Shown here one piece after another: positions 25,022 through 33,884 of a DNA stretch of 48,942 nt. The position numbers and the translations under genes are program-made. The notes beneath the pieces are model-generated. The model was not told where the DNA came from. It made no database searches and saw only the letters and a program-made list of their open reading frames with translations. The DNA is from Saccharopolyspora rectivirgula DSM 43747. Its GTDB lineage: Bacteria; Actinomycetota; Actinomycetes; Mycobacteriales; Pseudonocardiaceae. Position 1 is the stretch's first letter. Each line of letters begins with the position of its first letter. The stretch spans positions 1-48,942 of the forward strand of contig NZ_AYJW01000030.1 of NCBI RefSeq assembly GCF_000497205.1, read 5' to 3'.

Positions 25022-25786
25022 TCACTCGGAAACCGGATCGACGTGCGCCGGATCCAGCACCCGGGCCAAGAAGCTGCGGGTGCGCTCCTGCTTGGGAGCC
25101 GCGATCACCTCGCTGGGCGGGCCCTGTTCGACGATGACGCCGCCGTCCATGAACAGCACCCGGTCGGCCACCTCGCGGGCGAAGCTCATCTCGTGGGTGA
25201 CCACGAGCATCGTCATGCCCTCGTCGGCCAACTCCCGCATGACCCCGAGCACGTCGCCCACCAGCTCCGGGTCCAGGGCGGACGTGGGCTCGTCGAAGAG
25301 CATCACGCTGGGGTTCATCGACAGGGCCCGGGCGATGGCCACCCGCTGCTGCTGACCGCCGGACAGCTGGGCCGGCATGGCCGAGGCCTTGTCCAGCAGC
25401 CCGACCTTGGTGAGGTTCTCCCGGGCGATCCGCTCGGCTTCGCCCTTGTCCCGCTTGAGGACCTTGCGCTGGGCCACGGTGAGGTTGTTCAGCACGTCCA
25501 GGTGCGGGAACAGGTTGAACTGCTGGAAGACCATGCCGAGCTGGCGGCGGGCGGCGTCGAGGTCCGAGTCCGGGTCGGTCAGCTCGGTGCCGTTGACCAC
25601 GACCTTGCCGGACGTCGGCTCCTCCAGCAGGTTCACGCAGCGCAGCAGGGTCGACTTGCCGGACCCGGAGGGGCCGATGATGCAGACCACCTCGCCGCGG
25701 TCGACCTGCAGGTCGATGCCGCGCAGCACCTCCAGGTGGCCGAAGGACTTGTGTAGCCCCGAGATCTCGATCACCACATCGCTCAT
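25022..25786 (-). CDS. Polar amino acid ABC importer, ATPase
   Basis: The 254-residue product is a GlnQ/HisP-type ATPase: Walker [10 protein letters not shown] near residue 37, Q-loop [10 protein letters not shown], signature [15 protein letters not shown], Walker [15 protein letters not shown] and H-loop VVTHEM. The PAAT-family hallmark 'FQQFNLFPH' identifies a polar amino acid importer rather than another ABC class. Its ATG overlaps the permease stop by 4 bp, so translation is coupled. It is the last gene of the SBP-permease-ATPase operon. Confidence 0.95.
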   Translation of the reverse strand: MSDVVIEISGLHKSFGHLEVLRGIDLQVDRGEVVCIIGPSGSGKSTLLRCVNLLEEPTSGKVVVNGTELTDPDSDLDAARRQLGMVFQQFNLFPHLDVLNNLTVAQRKVLKRDKGEAERIARENLTKVGLLDKASAMPAQLSGGQQQRVAIARALSMNPSVMLFDEPTSALDPELVGDVLGVMRELADEGMTMLVVTHEMSFAREVADRVLFMDGGVIVEQGPPSEVIAAPKQERTRSFLARVLDPAHVDPVSE

Positions 25787-26619
25787 GCCGTGGCCCCTCC
25801 CTTGGTGCGGGCGCCGCCGCCGTACTTGCGCTCCAGCAGGTCGGACAGGCGCGACAGCGGAATCGTGATGATCAGGTAGCACAGGCCCGCCACCAGCAGC
25901 GGGGTCATCGAGGCGTACTCGTTCAGCGCTGCCCGGCCGAACTTCGCCAACTCGTACTCGCTGCTGGCCAACCCGAGCAGGTAGATCAGCGAGGAGTCCT
26001 TGGTCAGCAGGATCAGCTCGTTGGTCAACGGGGGCAGGATGATCCGGAAGGCCTGCGGCATGACCACCGTGATCATCGTGCGCGACTGCGACATGCCCAG
26101 GGAACGGGCCGCTTCCACCTGGCCCTTGGGCACCGCCTGGATGCCCGCCCGGATGGTCTCGGCCATGTAGGCGGCGCCCACCAGGCCGAGCGCCAGCATC
26201 ACGGTGGAGTAGTTGTTGAACCGCAGCTGGAAGGCCAGCGGGACGCCGTAGCCGAGGGCGATGAAGACCAGCAGGGCGGGGAGGCCGCGGAACAGCTCGA
26301 TGTAGCCGGTGGCGATCCAGCGGTACGGCGCCACCGAGGACATCTTCATCAGCGCCAGCACGATGCCGAGGCCGAGGCCGAAGCCGAAGCCCAGCGCCGT
26401 GTAGACGATCGTGTTCAGCAGCGCCGTGGTGAGCACGTCGGGGAACTGGGCCGCCGCGACTTCGACGTTGAAGAACGCGCGGGCGATGGAGTTCCAGTCG
26501 GCGAGCACGGCGAGCAGCACCAGCGCCACGACCAGCACCGCGTACTGGACCCCGCGGCTGATCCGTTCCCGCTTCCGCCGTCCCAGGCCCGGTCTGGGTT
26601 GGGCGATGTCAGTTGCCAT
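25783..26619 (-). CDS. Polar amino acid ABC importer, permease
   Basis: The 278-residue HisM/GlnP-like permease has about six helices. The N-terminal [12 protein letters not shown] begins the conserved membrane domain, [12 protein letters not shown] is the family motif, and the EAA coupling motif is present as [29 protein letters not shown]. One permease gene suggests a homodimeric channel. ATG 26619 begins MATDIAQ after a 70-bp gap containing a strong hairpin behind the binding-protein gene. Confidence 0.95.
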   Translation of the reverse strand: MATDIAQPRPGLGRRKRERISRGVQYAVLVVALVLLAVLADWNSIARAFFNVEVAAAQFPDVLTTALLNTIVYTALGFGFGLGLGIVLALMKMSSVAPYRWIATGYIELFRGLPALLVFIALGYGVPLAFQLRFNNYSTVMLALGLVGAAYMAETIRAGIQAVPKGQVEAARSLGMSQSRTMITVVMPQAFRIILPPLTNELILLTKDSSLIYLLGLASSEYELAKFGRAALNEYASMTPLLVAGLCYLIITIPLSRLSDLLERKYGGGARTKGGATA

Positions 26620-26640
26620 CGGTTCTTCGCTCCTGGTCAG

Positions 26641-26674
26641 TGTTCGGGCCGGGACTGCTGGCCCGGCCCGAACA
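26641..26674 (-). terminator. Intercistronic hairpin between binding protein and permease
   Basis: A 13-bp perfect stem (TGTTCGGGCCGGG at 26641-26653, complement at 26662-26674) with an 8-nt loop. It is likely a partial terminator or 3'-stabiliser that lets the binding protein be made in excess of the membrane parts, as in many ABC import operons. Confidence 0.6.
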
Positions 26675-26689
26675 GGTGACGGCTGGGGA

Positions 26690-27502
26690 TCACTGCGGCG
26701 CGGTGCCGAACCACTTCTGGTAGATCTGGTCGTACTCGCCGCTGTCCTTGATCTTCTGCAGCGCCTGGTTGATCTGCTCGCGCAGCGCGGTGTTCCCCTC
26801 GGCGACACCGATGCCGTACTGGTCCCCGGTGGAGAACTCGTTGACGATCTCCAGCTCCGGGTTGTTCTTGACGAAGTCGGCGAGCACGCTGTTGTCGTTG
26901 ATGGCGGCGGCGACCTGGTCGGTCTGCACCGCGCTCACCATCAGCGGCAGGTCCTCGTACTGGGCGACTTCGTAGCCGTTGGCGTCCTTGTTCTCGTTGG
27001 CGTACTGCTCGCCGGTGGTGGCCAGCTGCACACCCACTCGCTTGCCGCGCAGGTCGGCCAGGTTGCGGATGCCGGACCCCTTCTTGGCCACCAGGGCCTG
27101 GGTGGCTTCGAAGTACGGGTCGGAGAAGTCGAAGTTCTCCTCCCGGGTGGGGGTGATGCTGATGGCCGCGGCAGCGACGTCGCACTGGCGGGTGTTGAGC
27201 ACTTCGCCGGACTGGATGCCTTCGAACGGGGTGTCCTGGATCTTCTGCTGCAGCCCCATTTCTCGGGCGATGGCGTCGACGAGGTCCACGTCGAATCCCA
27301 CGATCTTGCCCTGGTCGTGGAACTGGAAGGGTTTGTAGTCCAGGTGGGTGCAGGTGGTGAGGTAGCCCTCTTCGACCACCTCGACACCGCCGTCCGCCGT
27401 GCCACCTCCGCCGGTGGTGGGTTCGGCACAGCCGGTTACCGCCATGGCCAGCACGAGGGCCGGCAACGAAGCCATCGTTCGCAGTGCTTTCCGACGCGCC
27501 AC
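26690..27502 (-). CDS. Polar amino acid ABC importer, substrate-binding lipoprotein
   Basis: The 270-residue product has a type II signal peptide with lipobox VTGC (Cys ~25), so it is a membrane-anchored lipoprotein. The rest is a family-3 solute-binding protein: YKPFQFHDQGKIVGFDVDLVDAIAREMG, then ISITPTREENFDFSDPYFEATQALV, and the GKRVGVQLATTGE lobe-2 strand, as in glutamine/cystine/arginine binders. The FDVDL and TREEN motifs bind the amino acid backbone; the side-chain specificity is not readable. GTG 27502 follows AGGAG at 7 nt. First gene of the operon. Confidence 0.95.
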   Translation of the reverse strand: MARRKALRTMASLPALVLAMAVTGCAEPTTGGGGTADGGVEVVEEGYLTTCTHLDYKPFQFHDQGKIVGFDVDLVDAIAREMGLQQKIQDTPFEGIQSGEVLNTRQCDVAAAAISITPTREENFDFSDPYFEATQALVAKKGSGIRNLADLRGKRVGVQLATTGEQYANENKDANGYEVAQYEDLPLMVSAVQTDQVAAAINDNSVLADFVKNNPELEIVNEFSTGDQYGIGVAEGNTALREQINQALQKIKDSGEYDQIYQKWFGTAPQ

Positions 27503-27533
27503 GGTGTTACTCCTAGTAAGTAAAAGAGCGAGT

Positions 27534-27557
27534 GCTCGAATGGTGCCACTCGAATGG
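27534..27557 (-). promoter_or_regulatory. Direct repeat in the leader of the importer operon
   Basis: CTCGAATGG occurs at 27535-27543 and 27549-27557, spaced 14 bp start to start, about 35-55 bp upstream of the binding-protein GTG. This could be a two-site regulator target; a chance repeat is possible. Confidence 0.35.
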
Positions 27558-27834
27558 GCGTATTCCCAGACTTGTGTGTTGCGAACGCATCAAGTTTTCG
27601 GCACGAACCCGGGGTGGAGCACCGGTTGTGAAGTGCTGGAAAAGATCATCCAGCGGCCCGGGGGAAAAAGAATCTTGCGCCGACCCTCCCTGTCGGACAA
27701 CGAACGTTGCTTGCGGTGCAGTTTGGACATAAGTCTCGTTACGGACAGGCAGCGGGTCAACAGCGAGCAGCCCGGCGCAGCGCCCCGCACGACCGGCATC
27801 GCCGCTGATCACCGCGGATCAGCCGGGGCGGGGA

Positions 27835-27862
27835 GGTGCGTGGCGATTAATCGCCACGCACC
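27835..27862. repeat. Perfect 28-bp palindrome without spacer
   Basis: The left arm GGTGCGTGGCGATT (27835-27848) is followed at once by its exact complement (27849-27862). As RNA it makes a 12-bp stem with a TTAA loop. As DNA it is a fully symmetric site. It lies 33 nt from the next hairpin. Terminator or operator cannot be distinguished. Confidence 0.7.
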
Positions 27863-27894
27863 GGCGACCGCCGGACACCGGCCGCACAGCAGAA

Positions 27895-27925
27895 GAGGGG
27901 CCGACCGGAAACCGGTCGGCCCCTC
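27895..27925 (-). terminator. Terminator of the VanW gene
   Basis: A 14-bp perfect stem (GAGGGGCCGACCGG at 27895-27908, complement at 27912-27925) with loop AAA lies 17 nt beyond the VanW stop on the minus strand. Confidence 0.75.
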
Positions 27926-27942
27926 CCGTCGGACGTCGATCG

Positions 27943-30012
27943 TCACGGCGCCGGTGGTGGCGCGTCGCACTTGATGATCGGTTGCGGCTCGTACACCGTC
28001 TTGGTCCGCTCCGTGCGCACCTCGCCCGTGGTCAGGTCCCGGATGGTGCGGGTGTCGTACACGGTGAAACCGGGGGCGCCGTTGCTGGGGCTGCACGGCT
28101 CGCCCGGCGGGATCGGCACTTCCTTCGGCGGCGTGATGTCGGTGCGCTCGCTGGTCTCCGAGGTCACGTCGAACTGCTTGGTGCCCCACAGCGTCACCGT
28201 GATCGACGACGGCGTCCACCTGGTGGTGATCAGGATGCCGCTGTTGGAGACGTTCTTGAACTTGACGTCGATGACGCTGCTGCCGTCCGGGTTCTGGAAG
28301 ACGGTCGCTTCCCGCCCCGCCGGGTAGCGGCTGATGTAGTAGCTGTGCGCCTTGTGCTCGACGTCTTCCATCCCGGCGAAGTAGGCCGCGTTGTACAGGG
28401 TGGTGGCGAACTGCGAGATGCCGCCGCCAACGGCCTTCCCCGGGCGTCCGTCCTTGATGATCCCGGACTCCACGTAGCCCTGCGCCGCGGTGCGCGGGCC
28501 GGTGTGGCCGTTCAAGCTGAACGTTTCGCCCGGCTTGACGATCGCGCCGTTGACCTGCTCGGCCACGCGCCGGATGTTCTCGCCGGAAGCGGGTTCGAAA
28601 CCACCGGTGGTGAACTCGCCGACGACCTCCTTGATGCCGAGCTCGTTGGCCTGCTCGGTGGTGAACTCCGCCGGCTCCGGCTTGTACACCGCGTCGAGGC
28701 TGCGGTCCTCCGACCGCTTGAGCACGTCCATCGCCGGCTCGAGGGTCTTGTCCCAGTCGATGCCGACACCGTCCTCGGACGGGCGGACCACCGGCCGGTT
28801 GCCCTCCAGCACGATCTCCGCGTCCTTGCTCGGCTTGACGGTCTCCTCCAGCTGCGGCAGCAGCGCGTCAGCCGCGGTGGGCACGTCCAGCTCCGCCTTC
28901 AACCCGCCGTTGCCGTTCGGGGTGAAGCGCAGCGCCTTGCCGATGTCCTCGGGGGAGAACACCGCGTCCTTCCCCTCGCCACGCACCGTCACCGGGGCGG
29001 ACACCGCCGGCTCGGCGATCTCGCGCAGCGCCTCCTGCACCCCGTCAGCGGTGGTGGAGACCGGTTGCTTGGTGTGCGGCAACCGCACCGGGCCTTCCTT
29101 CGCCCAGTCCCGGATCACCACGTCGGCGGCCTCGTCCAAGTCGATCCGGTGGCCGGGGATCGGGTTCACCGGGACCGGGGTGGCGCCCTCGAACCGGATG
29201 TCGCCTTCCACCGGCTCCTGCTCCAGCTTCTGCTGGACCCCCTTCAGCTGCTCGATCAGCTGCTGCCGGTCGCCCTCGGTCACCGGAGCCACTTCCCGCG
29301 TGGTGAACAGGGAGGTGAACCTGGTGAACGGGTTCAGCGGCTGCTCGCCGGCGTGCTCCACGGTCGCGGCGAAGTCGATCCGCAGCCCGGCCGCGTTCGG
29401 GTCGATCGTCGCGGTCTTCTTGTCCGCCTGCAGCTCCACCGGCTCGTCCAGCCGCGCACCGAGCTGCTCGCGCAGTTCGGCCTCCGCCGCAGCGCGCTCC
29501 ATGCCGCCGATCTCCACCCCGGCCACCACGGTGCCGCGCGGCACCTGGCCGCTGGTCAGCGCGAGATCGCCGACGTAGAGCAGGCCGAGCGCGGCCACCA
29601 CCGCGCCGACCACCAGGCCGGCCCGCGCAGCGGGGCTGCGCTTGCCGCTCCGCGGCTGCTCGGGTTCCTCGTCCACCGCCAACGGCTCGGGGGCCGGTTC
29701 CGGGTCGCGGTAGGCGGGCTCGTCCTGCACGGCCGGGATCGCCTGGGTGGGCAGGTCCGGGAAGTCCGACGGCAGCGCGGCCAGCTGCTCGGTGCGCTCC
29801 AGGTCCGGGTCCTCGGGTTCCGGATCCAGTTGCCCGCTGATGCTGGTGCCGCTCCGCGTCGGCGCACCGGAATCCACCGGTGGGATGCGGGTCGTCCGCT
29901 CGGTGTCGGATTCCGGAGCAGGTCCGCCAGCTGCTCGCCCCAGCTCCGGATCGATGTGGATGCGTTCGGTCGGTTGCTCCGCATCCCAGCGACGATCATT
30001 GTCCTCCGGCAC
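27943..30012 (-). CDS. VanW-family cell-envelope protein
   Basis: The 689-residue product has a long disordered, acidic cytosolic part (1-~120), one membrane helix (~130-150, GLVVGAVVAALGLLYVG), two YoaR-type putative peptidoglycan-binding domains (about 155-440), then the VanW domain with FTTGG, GETFSLNGHTGPRTAAQGYV and GGGISQFATTLYNAAYFAG, and a C-terminal Cys-containing tail. This is the usual YoaR-VanW layout of Gram-positive envelope proteins; name notwithstanding, VanW has no proven role in vancomycin resistance. GTG 30012 is preceded by AAGGGTGG. Likely acts outside the membrane on or near peptidoglycan. Confidence 0.93.
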   Translation of the reverse strand: MPEDNDRRWDAEQPTERIHIDPELGRAAGGPAPESDTERTTRIPPVDSGAPTRSGTSISGQLDPEPEDPDLERTEQLAALPSDFPDLPTQAIPAVQDEPAYRDPEPAPEPLAVDEEPEQPRSGKRSPAARAGLVVGAVVAALGLLYVGDLALTSGQVPRGTVVAGVEIGGMERAAAEAELREQLGARLDEPVELQADKKTATIDPNAAGLRIDFAATVEHAGEQPLNPFTRFTSLFTTREVAPVTEGDRQQLIEQLKGVQQKLEQEPVEGDIRFEGATPVPVNPIPGHRIDLDEAADVVIRDWAKEGPVRLPHTKQPVSTTADGVQEALREIAEPAVSAPVTVRGEGKDAVFSPEDIGKALRFTPNGNGGLKAELDVPTAADALLPQLEETVKPSKDAEIVLEGNRPVVRPSEDGVGIDWDKTLEPAMDVLKRSEDRSLDAVYKPEPAEFTTEQANELGIKEVVGEFTTGGFEPASGENIRRVAEQVNGAIVKPGETFSLNGHTGPRTAAQGYVESGIIKDGRPGKAVGGGISQFATTLYNAAYFAGMEDVEHKAHSYYISRYPAGREATVFQNPDGSSVIDVKFKNVSNSGILITTRWTPSSITVTLWGTKQFDVTSETSERTDITPPKEVPIPPGEPCSPSNGAPGFTVYDTRTIRDLTTGEVRTERTKTVYEPQPIIKCDAPPPAP

Positions 30013-30115
30013 CGTTCCACCCTTCTGCCGCTGCTGGGCATGTGAAAGCACGGGTGGCCCGACTGCGCGAACCACCGCCAACTACGACTGTGTCGGTGCG
30101 TCGATCAACGCCAGT

Positions 30116-30436
30116 TCACAAGTACAACCCGGTGCCCTGCTCGGTGCGCTCGCTGGCCACGGCGTGCAGGTCCCGTTCCCGCATGACCAAGTAGGTCTGC
30201 CCTTGGACTTCGACCTCGTACTGTTCTTCGGGGTTGAAGAGCACCTGGTCGCCGACCTTCACGGAGCGCACGTGGCTGCCGACCCCGAACACCTCGCCCC
30301 AGACCAGCCGTTTGGCGACCTGGGCCGTGGCCGGGATCACGATACCGCCACTGCTGCGGCGTTCCCCGGATTCCTGAGAGACCCGCACCATGACCCGGTC
30401 ATGCAGCATCTGGATCTCTAGCTTGGCATCGGTCAC
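30116..30436 (-). CDS. Stand-alone GroES-like co-chaperonin
   Basis: The 106-residue product has the Cpn10 beta-barrel pattern: LHDRVMVRV, then ERRSSGGIVIPATA (the mobile loop with its GGIVIP anchor), GEVFGVG, VKVGDQVLF, and a C-terminal LVMRERDLHAV in place of the usual 'yLILsesDILAVv'. No groEL neighbours it; GroES in a classic groESL operon would. It lies 47 bp downstream of the thioredoxin/NHL gene on the same strand and may be cotranscribed with it. The GTG at 30436 has no good SD. It may work with a distant GroEL or have diverged. Confidence 0.85.
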   Translation of the reverse strand: MTDAKLEIQMLHDRVMVRVSQESGERRSSGGIVIPATAQVAKRLVWGEVFGVGSHVRSVKVGDQVLFNPEEQYEVEVQGQTYLVMRERDLHAVASERTEQGTGLYL

Positions 30437-30483
30437 TCGGAAAGTTTACTTGTCGCTCTCCGAGCGCTCACCTCCCAGGGAGG

Positions 30484-32337
30484 TCACAGCTCCGTATCCA
30501 AACCGCCCATCACCAGCGGCAGCCGCCGCGGGCCGCCCGCGGTGACCTTCACCGGCACGCCCCAGTCCTGCCGGGTCAGCTGGCACACCGGGTGCTCCAC
30601 CTCGGGGTCGTCGGTGCAGCTGGCGGCCTGGGCGACGACGTGCAGCACCCCTTCGCCCTCGGTCAGCACGAGCTTGCGGGTGAGGTCCGTGCCCACCCCG
30701 CTGCCCTCGACGAGCAGGTCGGCCGGCGAAGCGCTGACCTCCAGCCGCGTGGAGGGCCCGTAGCGCTCGTCCAGCTTCGTGCCGGGAGGCGGGGTGAACA
30801 CCACGGCCAGCTCGACCTCGCCCGCGCCCACCTCCGTGGCCGGGCGCTTGACCTGCCGGGCTGCTCCCTCGACGAGCTGCGCGGTCACCCCGGGCGGAAC
30901 CGGCCGCTCCAGCCGGTGCGCGGTGGAGGCGACCACCACGAGCTCGCCGTCCAGCACCGTCGCCCCGGACGGCTCGCTGACCCCGGTGGCCAGCGTCGAC
31001 ACCTCGTCGGACTCCGGGTCGTAGCGGCGGATCGCGCCGTTGTAGGTGTCGCAGACCGCCACCGAACCGTCCGGCAGCACCGCGACTCCCAGCGGGTGCT
31101 GCAGCAGGGCCCGCTCCGCGGGGCCGTCGGCGTGCCCGAAGTCGAACAGGCCGGTGCCGACCGCGGTGCGCACCACGAAGCCCTCGTCCGCCGGCTCGAC
31201 CCGGCGCAGCGCCGAGGTCTCGGCGTCGACCAGCCACAGCCGGTCGCCGTCAGCGGCGAGCCCGGAGGTCTGGGCGAAGAAGGCCTCGGAGGCCGCGCCG
31301 TCCCGCAGCCCCTCCACGGTGGTGCCGGCGAACCGGCGGACTTCTCCGGTGAGCGGGTCGTACCAGCCGAGGGTGTGGTTGCCGGCCATCGCGATCACCA
31401 CGCCGCCCGCGGGCTCCCACCAGGCCACGTCCCACGGGCTGGTCAGCGGGATCTCCCGGCCGGGTCCGCTGTCGGCGCCGTCCCGCCACTGCTGGCCGGT
31501 GCCGGCGAGGGTCCGCACCTGGCCGTCGGAGAGCCGAACCCCGCGCAACAGGTGGTTGACGGTGTCGGCGACGACGACTTCGTAGCCGGTCCGCTGGCTG
31601 ATGTGCTCGGGCAGCAAGGTCAGCCCGCCGGGTTCGGCGAAGCTGGCGGTTTCCGGGCTGCCGTCGGTGCTGCCGCGCTCCCCGGTGCCGATGCGCCGGA
31701 CGACGGTTTCCCCGTCCGGTTCCAGCTCCACCAGGGAGTGGTTGGCTGAGTCGGAGACCAGCAGGTTGCCGTTGGGCAGGGCGAGCACCTTGCTCGGGTA
31801 GCGCAGCGTGGTGTCCGGGCGTTCCGGCGGCACGTAGGGGCCTTGCCCGCGGTGCAGGGTGCCGCGCTCCTCGTGCTCGGCGACCACCTCGGTGATCACC
31901 TCGCGCAGCGCGTCGACGTGGCCTTCCCCGGCGGCGACGTGCACGATGTAGCCCTCGGGGTCCACCACCACCAGCGTCGGCCAGGCCTTCACGGCGTAGT
32001 TCTGCCAGGTGGTGAGGTTCGGGTCGTCCAGCACCGGGTGGTGCACGGCGTACCGCTCAACGGCCGCGGCCAGCGCGTCCGGGTCCGCTTCGTGCTCGAA
32101 CTTCGGGGAATGCACGCCCACGGTGACCAGCTCGTCGGCGAATTCCGCTTCGAGCGGCCGCAGCTCGTCCAGCACGTGCAGGCAGTTGATGCAGCAGGAC
32201 GTCCAGAAGTCCAGCAGGAGGACTTTGCCGCGGAAGTCGGCGAGCCCGAGCCGCTCGCCCCCGGTGTTCAGCCACTGGCGTCCTACGAGCTCCGGCGCCC
32301 GCACCCGACCTTTGCGCTTCTGCTGCTCCCCACTCAC
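30484..32337 (-). CDS. Thioredoxin-like/NHL-repeat protein (NHLRC2-like)
   Basis: The 617-residue product is a three-part protein: an N-terminal thioredoxin-like domain with redox motif FWTSCCINCLH (CINC near residue 50) and the cis-Pro WPTLVVVDP; a six-bladed NHL beta-propeller (repeats such as LPNGNLLVSDSANHSLVEL and LPDGSVAVCDTYNGAIRRY); and a C-terminal beta-sandwich. This is the domain order of NHLRC2, conserved from bacteria to animals. It has no signal peptide, so a cytosolic thiol-redox role is inferred. The GTG at 32337 (MSGEQQKRKGR) is chosen over the TTG at 32355; neither has a strong SD. Confidence 0.92.
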   Translation of the reverse strand: MSGEQQKRKGRVRAPELVGRQWLNTGGERLGLADFRGKVLLLDFWTSCCINCLHVLDELRPLEAEFADELVTVGVHSPKFEHEADPDALAAAVERYAVHHPVLDDPNLTTWQNYAVKAWPTLVVVDPEGYIVHVAAGEGHVDALREVITEVVAEHEERGTLHRGQGPYVPPERPDTTLRYPSKVLALPNGNLLVSDSANHSLVELEPDGETVVRRIGTGERGSTDGSPETASFAEPGGLTLLPEHISQRTGYEVVVADTVNHLLRGVRLSDGQVRTLAGTGQQWRDGADSGPGREIPLTSPWDVAWWEPAGGVVIAMAGNHTLGWYDPLTGEVRRFAGTTVEGLRDGAASEAFFAQTSGLAADGDRLWLVDAETSALRRVEPADEGFVVRTAVGTGLFDFGHADGPAERALLQHPLGVAVLPDGSVAVCDTYNGAIRRYDPESDEVSTLATGVSEPSGATVLDGELVVVASTAHRLERPVPPGVTAQLVEGAARQVKRPATEVGAGEVELAVVFTPPPGTKLDERYGPSTRLEVSASPADLLVEGSGVGTDLTRKLVLTEGEGVLHVVAQAASCTDDPEVEHPVCQLTRQDWGVPVKVTAGGPRRLPLVMGGLDTEL

Positions 32338-32646
32338 AGGTCCAGTCAACAACACGGAGCCGCGCGATGTTCCCGGGGGCGGTGTCGGCTCGGCCCGGCC
32401 TTCGACAGCTGGCGGAGCGCACCGTTCGCCGGAGGTCTCTTCGCCCGATCGACTCCGAGCAGGTCGTGCTCACCTCGCCGCGGTCCGCGGCGCGGCGGGG
32501 TCGGTGATCCCCGTTGCCGCTCGCCGGTGACCGCGCACGGCGGACAGCGCGCAGCTCCGCCGTGCGCGGTCGGGGCGGTGCTGCGGCTGCTCGGTGGCGG
32601 ACCGCGGCGAGGTCGAGCGGATGGGCCGTTCAGTGGGTGCGGTGGT

Positions 32647-32730
32647 TCACTGCTTGTTGTCGGCCAGGTAGTAGGCACTTGCTGCGAGCACCGGTACCAG
32701 AGTGCAGAACAAGATGGTGAGCAGCTCCAA
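32647..32730 (-). CDS. Possible 27-residue membrane peptide
   Basis: A TTG at 32730 follows GGGGGG at 7 nt and opens a 27-codon frame ending in TGA. The product is almost one hydrophobic helix (ELLTILFCTLVPVLAASAYY) with a short polar end ADNKQ. It looks like the tiny single-span proteins that stabilise membrane complexes (KdpF is one of similar size), but no partner is adjacent. It is the only coding signal in the 32.34-33.55 kb gap. TTG start and short length keep confidence moderate. Confidence 0.45.
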   Translation of the reverse strand: MELLTILFCTLVPVLAASAYYLADNKQ

Positions 32731-33551
32731 TTGGATCCCCCCGAGTTCGAGACGCGAAATGACTGCGCGATGGATTGCCGGTGCTTTCAAGCGCAACGGG
32801 TGGTGCGGAAGGCGAACGCCTGGCTGAGGTCGGCTGAGATTGGAAGCCCCGCGATGCTGCCAGGTCGGGGGTCCGACAGCACCGCGGGGTCACTGGGGTT
32901 ATCGCCAGCCGTTCCCCCCGCGTTACACCCGAGACCCAATATGATGTAGATCACTAATTGACCGGCCGATATGTTCGTTATGTCCGTGATTTCGGCCCGG
33001 TGGACCGGGGGACGGGCGCGGTGCGGTCTCGGAGCACCCACCGGAGCCGGCGCTGGCGTCCATTCCGGAGTCGAGCCGGTCGTGCGGCTCCCGGGGTCCG
33101 GTGGTGCCGAGCGCCCGTCCACTCCGGAGGTTCCCGGGCCACCGGGGAGCGGAAACCGGGTCGGCGCCGCGGGCCGACCCGGAATCCCGGTGGGGAACAC
33201 CGCTGCCGGCCGCGGAAATTCCTGCTCCGACTCCCGGTCTCCGGAGGACCGGTCACGGCGCGTCGAGAACGGGGCCCGCCTTGTTCGAGCACCGTCCTCG
33301 GAGCGCTGATCAGGAGCGCCGCGCCGCGATCCGCCTTTTTCCGGCGGGAGGTCGAAACAGGAATATTCCTGCGGTGATCACTACTTCGGTGGGACTCGAG
33401 ATCGAAATCTGGTTTTTCCGATTTTCGTTGGAGAGGATCTCCTTCGGTTGCAACCACCGAACAATTCCTGCGGTGCCCGCAGACGTCGCGACGGCGTAGC
33501 CGTGTTGTTCCGACCCGAGAAATCGGGTTTTTCCAAACTGGGGAGGACGAA
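32731..33551. other. Gene-poor stretch with repeated regulatory-like segments
   Basis: About 820 bp without a convincing gene. Near 32930-32985 there is an AT-rich island with promoter-like hexamers. From 33365 to 33534 two short sequences each occur twice in the same order: ATTCCTGCGGTG at 33365-33376 and 33464-33475, and GAAATC(T/G)GGTTTTTCC at 33404-33419 and 33519-33534. This suggests a degraded duplication of the upstream region of the secreted-protein gene. Confidence 0.5.
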
Positions 33552-33884
33552 GTGCGTACTGGAAAGCGCGCTCTTTCCGCTGGGGTGCTCCTGGCGGCGG
33601 TGATGACGCTGCTGGGAGGCGTTCCGGCGACAGCGGCCGTTTCCGATGCTCCGGAAATGCAGCCGCGGGAAACCACCGCGCCGAAGTGCATGCACGACAA
33701 AGAATCCAAGGGCAAGGTTTACACGACGGTCTGGGTGACCAACAAGTGCAAGCGCAATTACCGGATCAAATTGATCATGGCGCGCGGCGCGGACAGCCGT
33801 TGTTTCTCGATCGCGCCCGGGCAGACGCGGAAGCACGAATCCCGCGGCGTGAGCCCGTACCTGGACCGGATCGTCCTGTGCTGA
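33552..33884 (+). CDS. Small secreted protein, tendamistat-like Cys pattern
   Basis: The 110-residue product has a Sec signal peptide (about 1-29, ending PATAA) and a mature part with four Cys at 46, 66, 84 and 110. Spacing and the segment CFSIAPGQ closely follow the alpha-amylase inhibitor tendamistat (C...C-17-C-[YF]-x-[VI]-APGQ...C), so a two-disulfide beta-sandwich is likely. The inhibitor's Trp-Arg-Tyr triad is not seen, so amylase inhibition is not implied. GTG 33552 follows GGGGAGGA. The gene sits in a gene-poor stretch with duplicated upstream DNA. Fold call is inference from pattern. Confidence 0.75.
   Translation: MRTGKRALSAGVLLAAVMTLLGGVPATAAVSDAPEMQPRETTAPKCMHDKESKGKVYTTVWVTNKCKRNYRIKLIMARGADSRCFSIAPGQTRKHESRGVSPYLDRIVLC

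Larger units (their letters stand above)
27558..27942. other. Non-coding spacer between importer and VanW genes
   Basis: No convincing gene is seen. The part near 27560-27740 is AT-richer and should hold the promoter of the importer operon. The distal part contains the two perfect inverted repeats listed separately. Confidence 0.5.

Noticed and set aside
22710-25355. 881-codon plus-strand frame over the beta-helix gene
   Set aside because: Shadow of the minus-strand gene; composition is His/Val/Gln/Gly-rich and shows no domain.
27982-30045. 687-codon plus-strand frame over the VanW gene
   Set aside because: Mirror frame of the VanW gene with no motif of its own.
32787-33200. 137-codon minus-strand frame with a short hydrophobic stretch
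   Set aside because: No RBS, Pro/Arg-rich low-complexity N-terminus, and the hydrophobic part is due to an AT-rich island.
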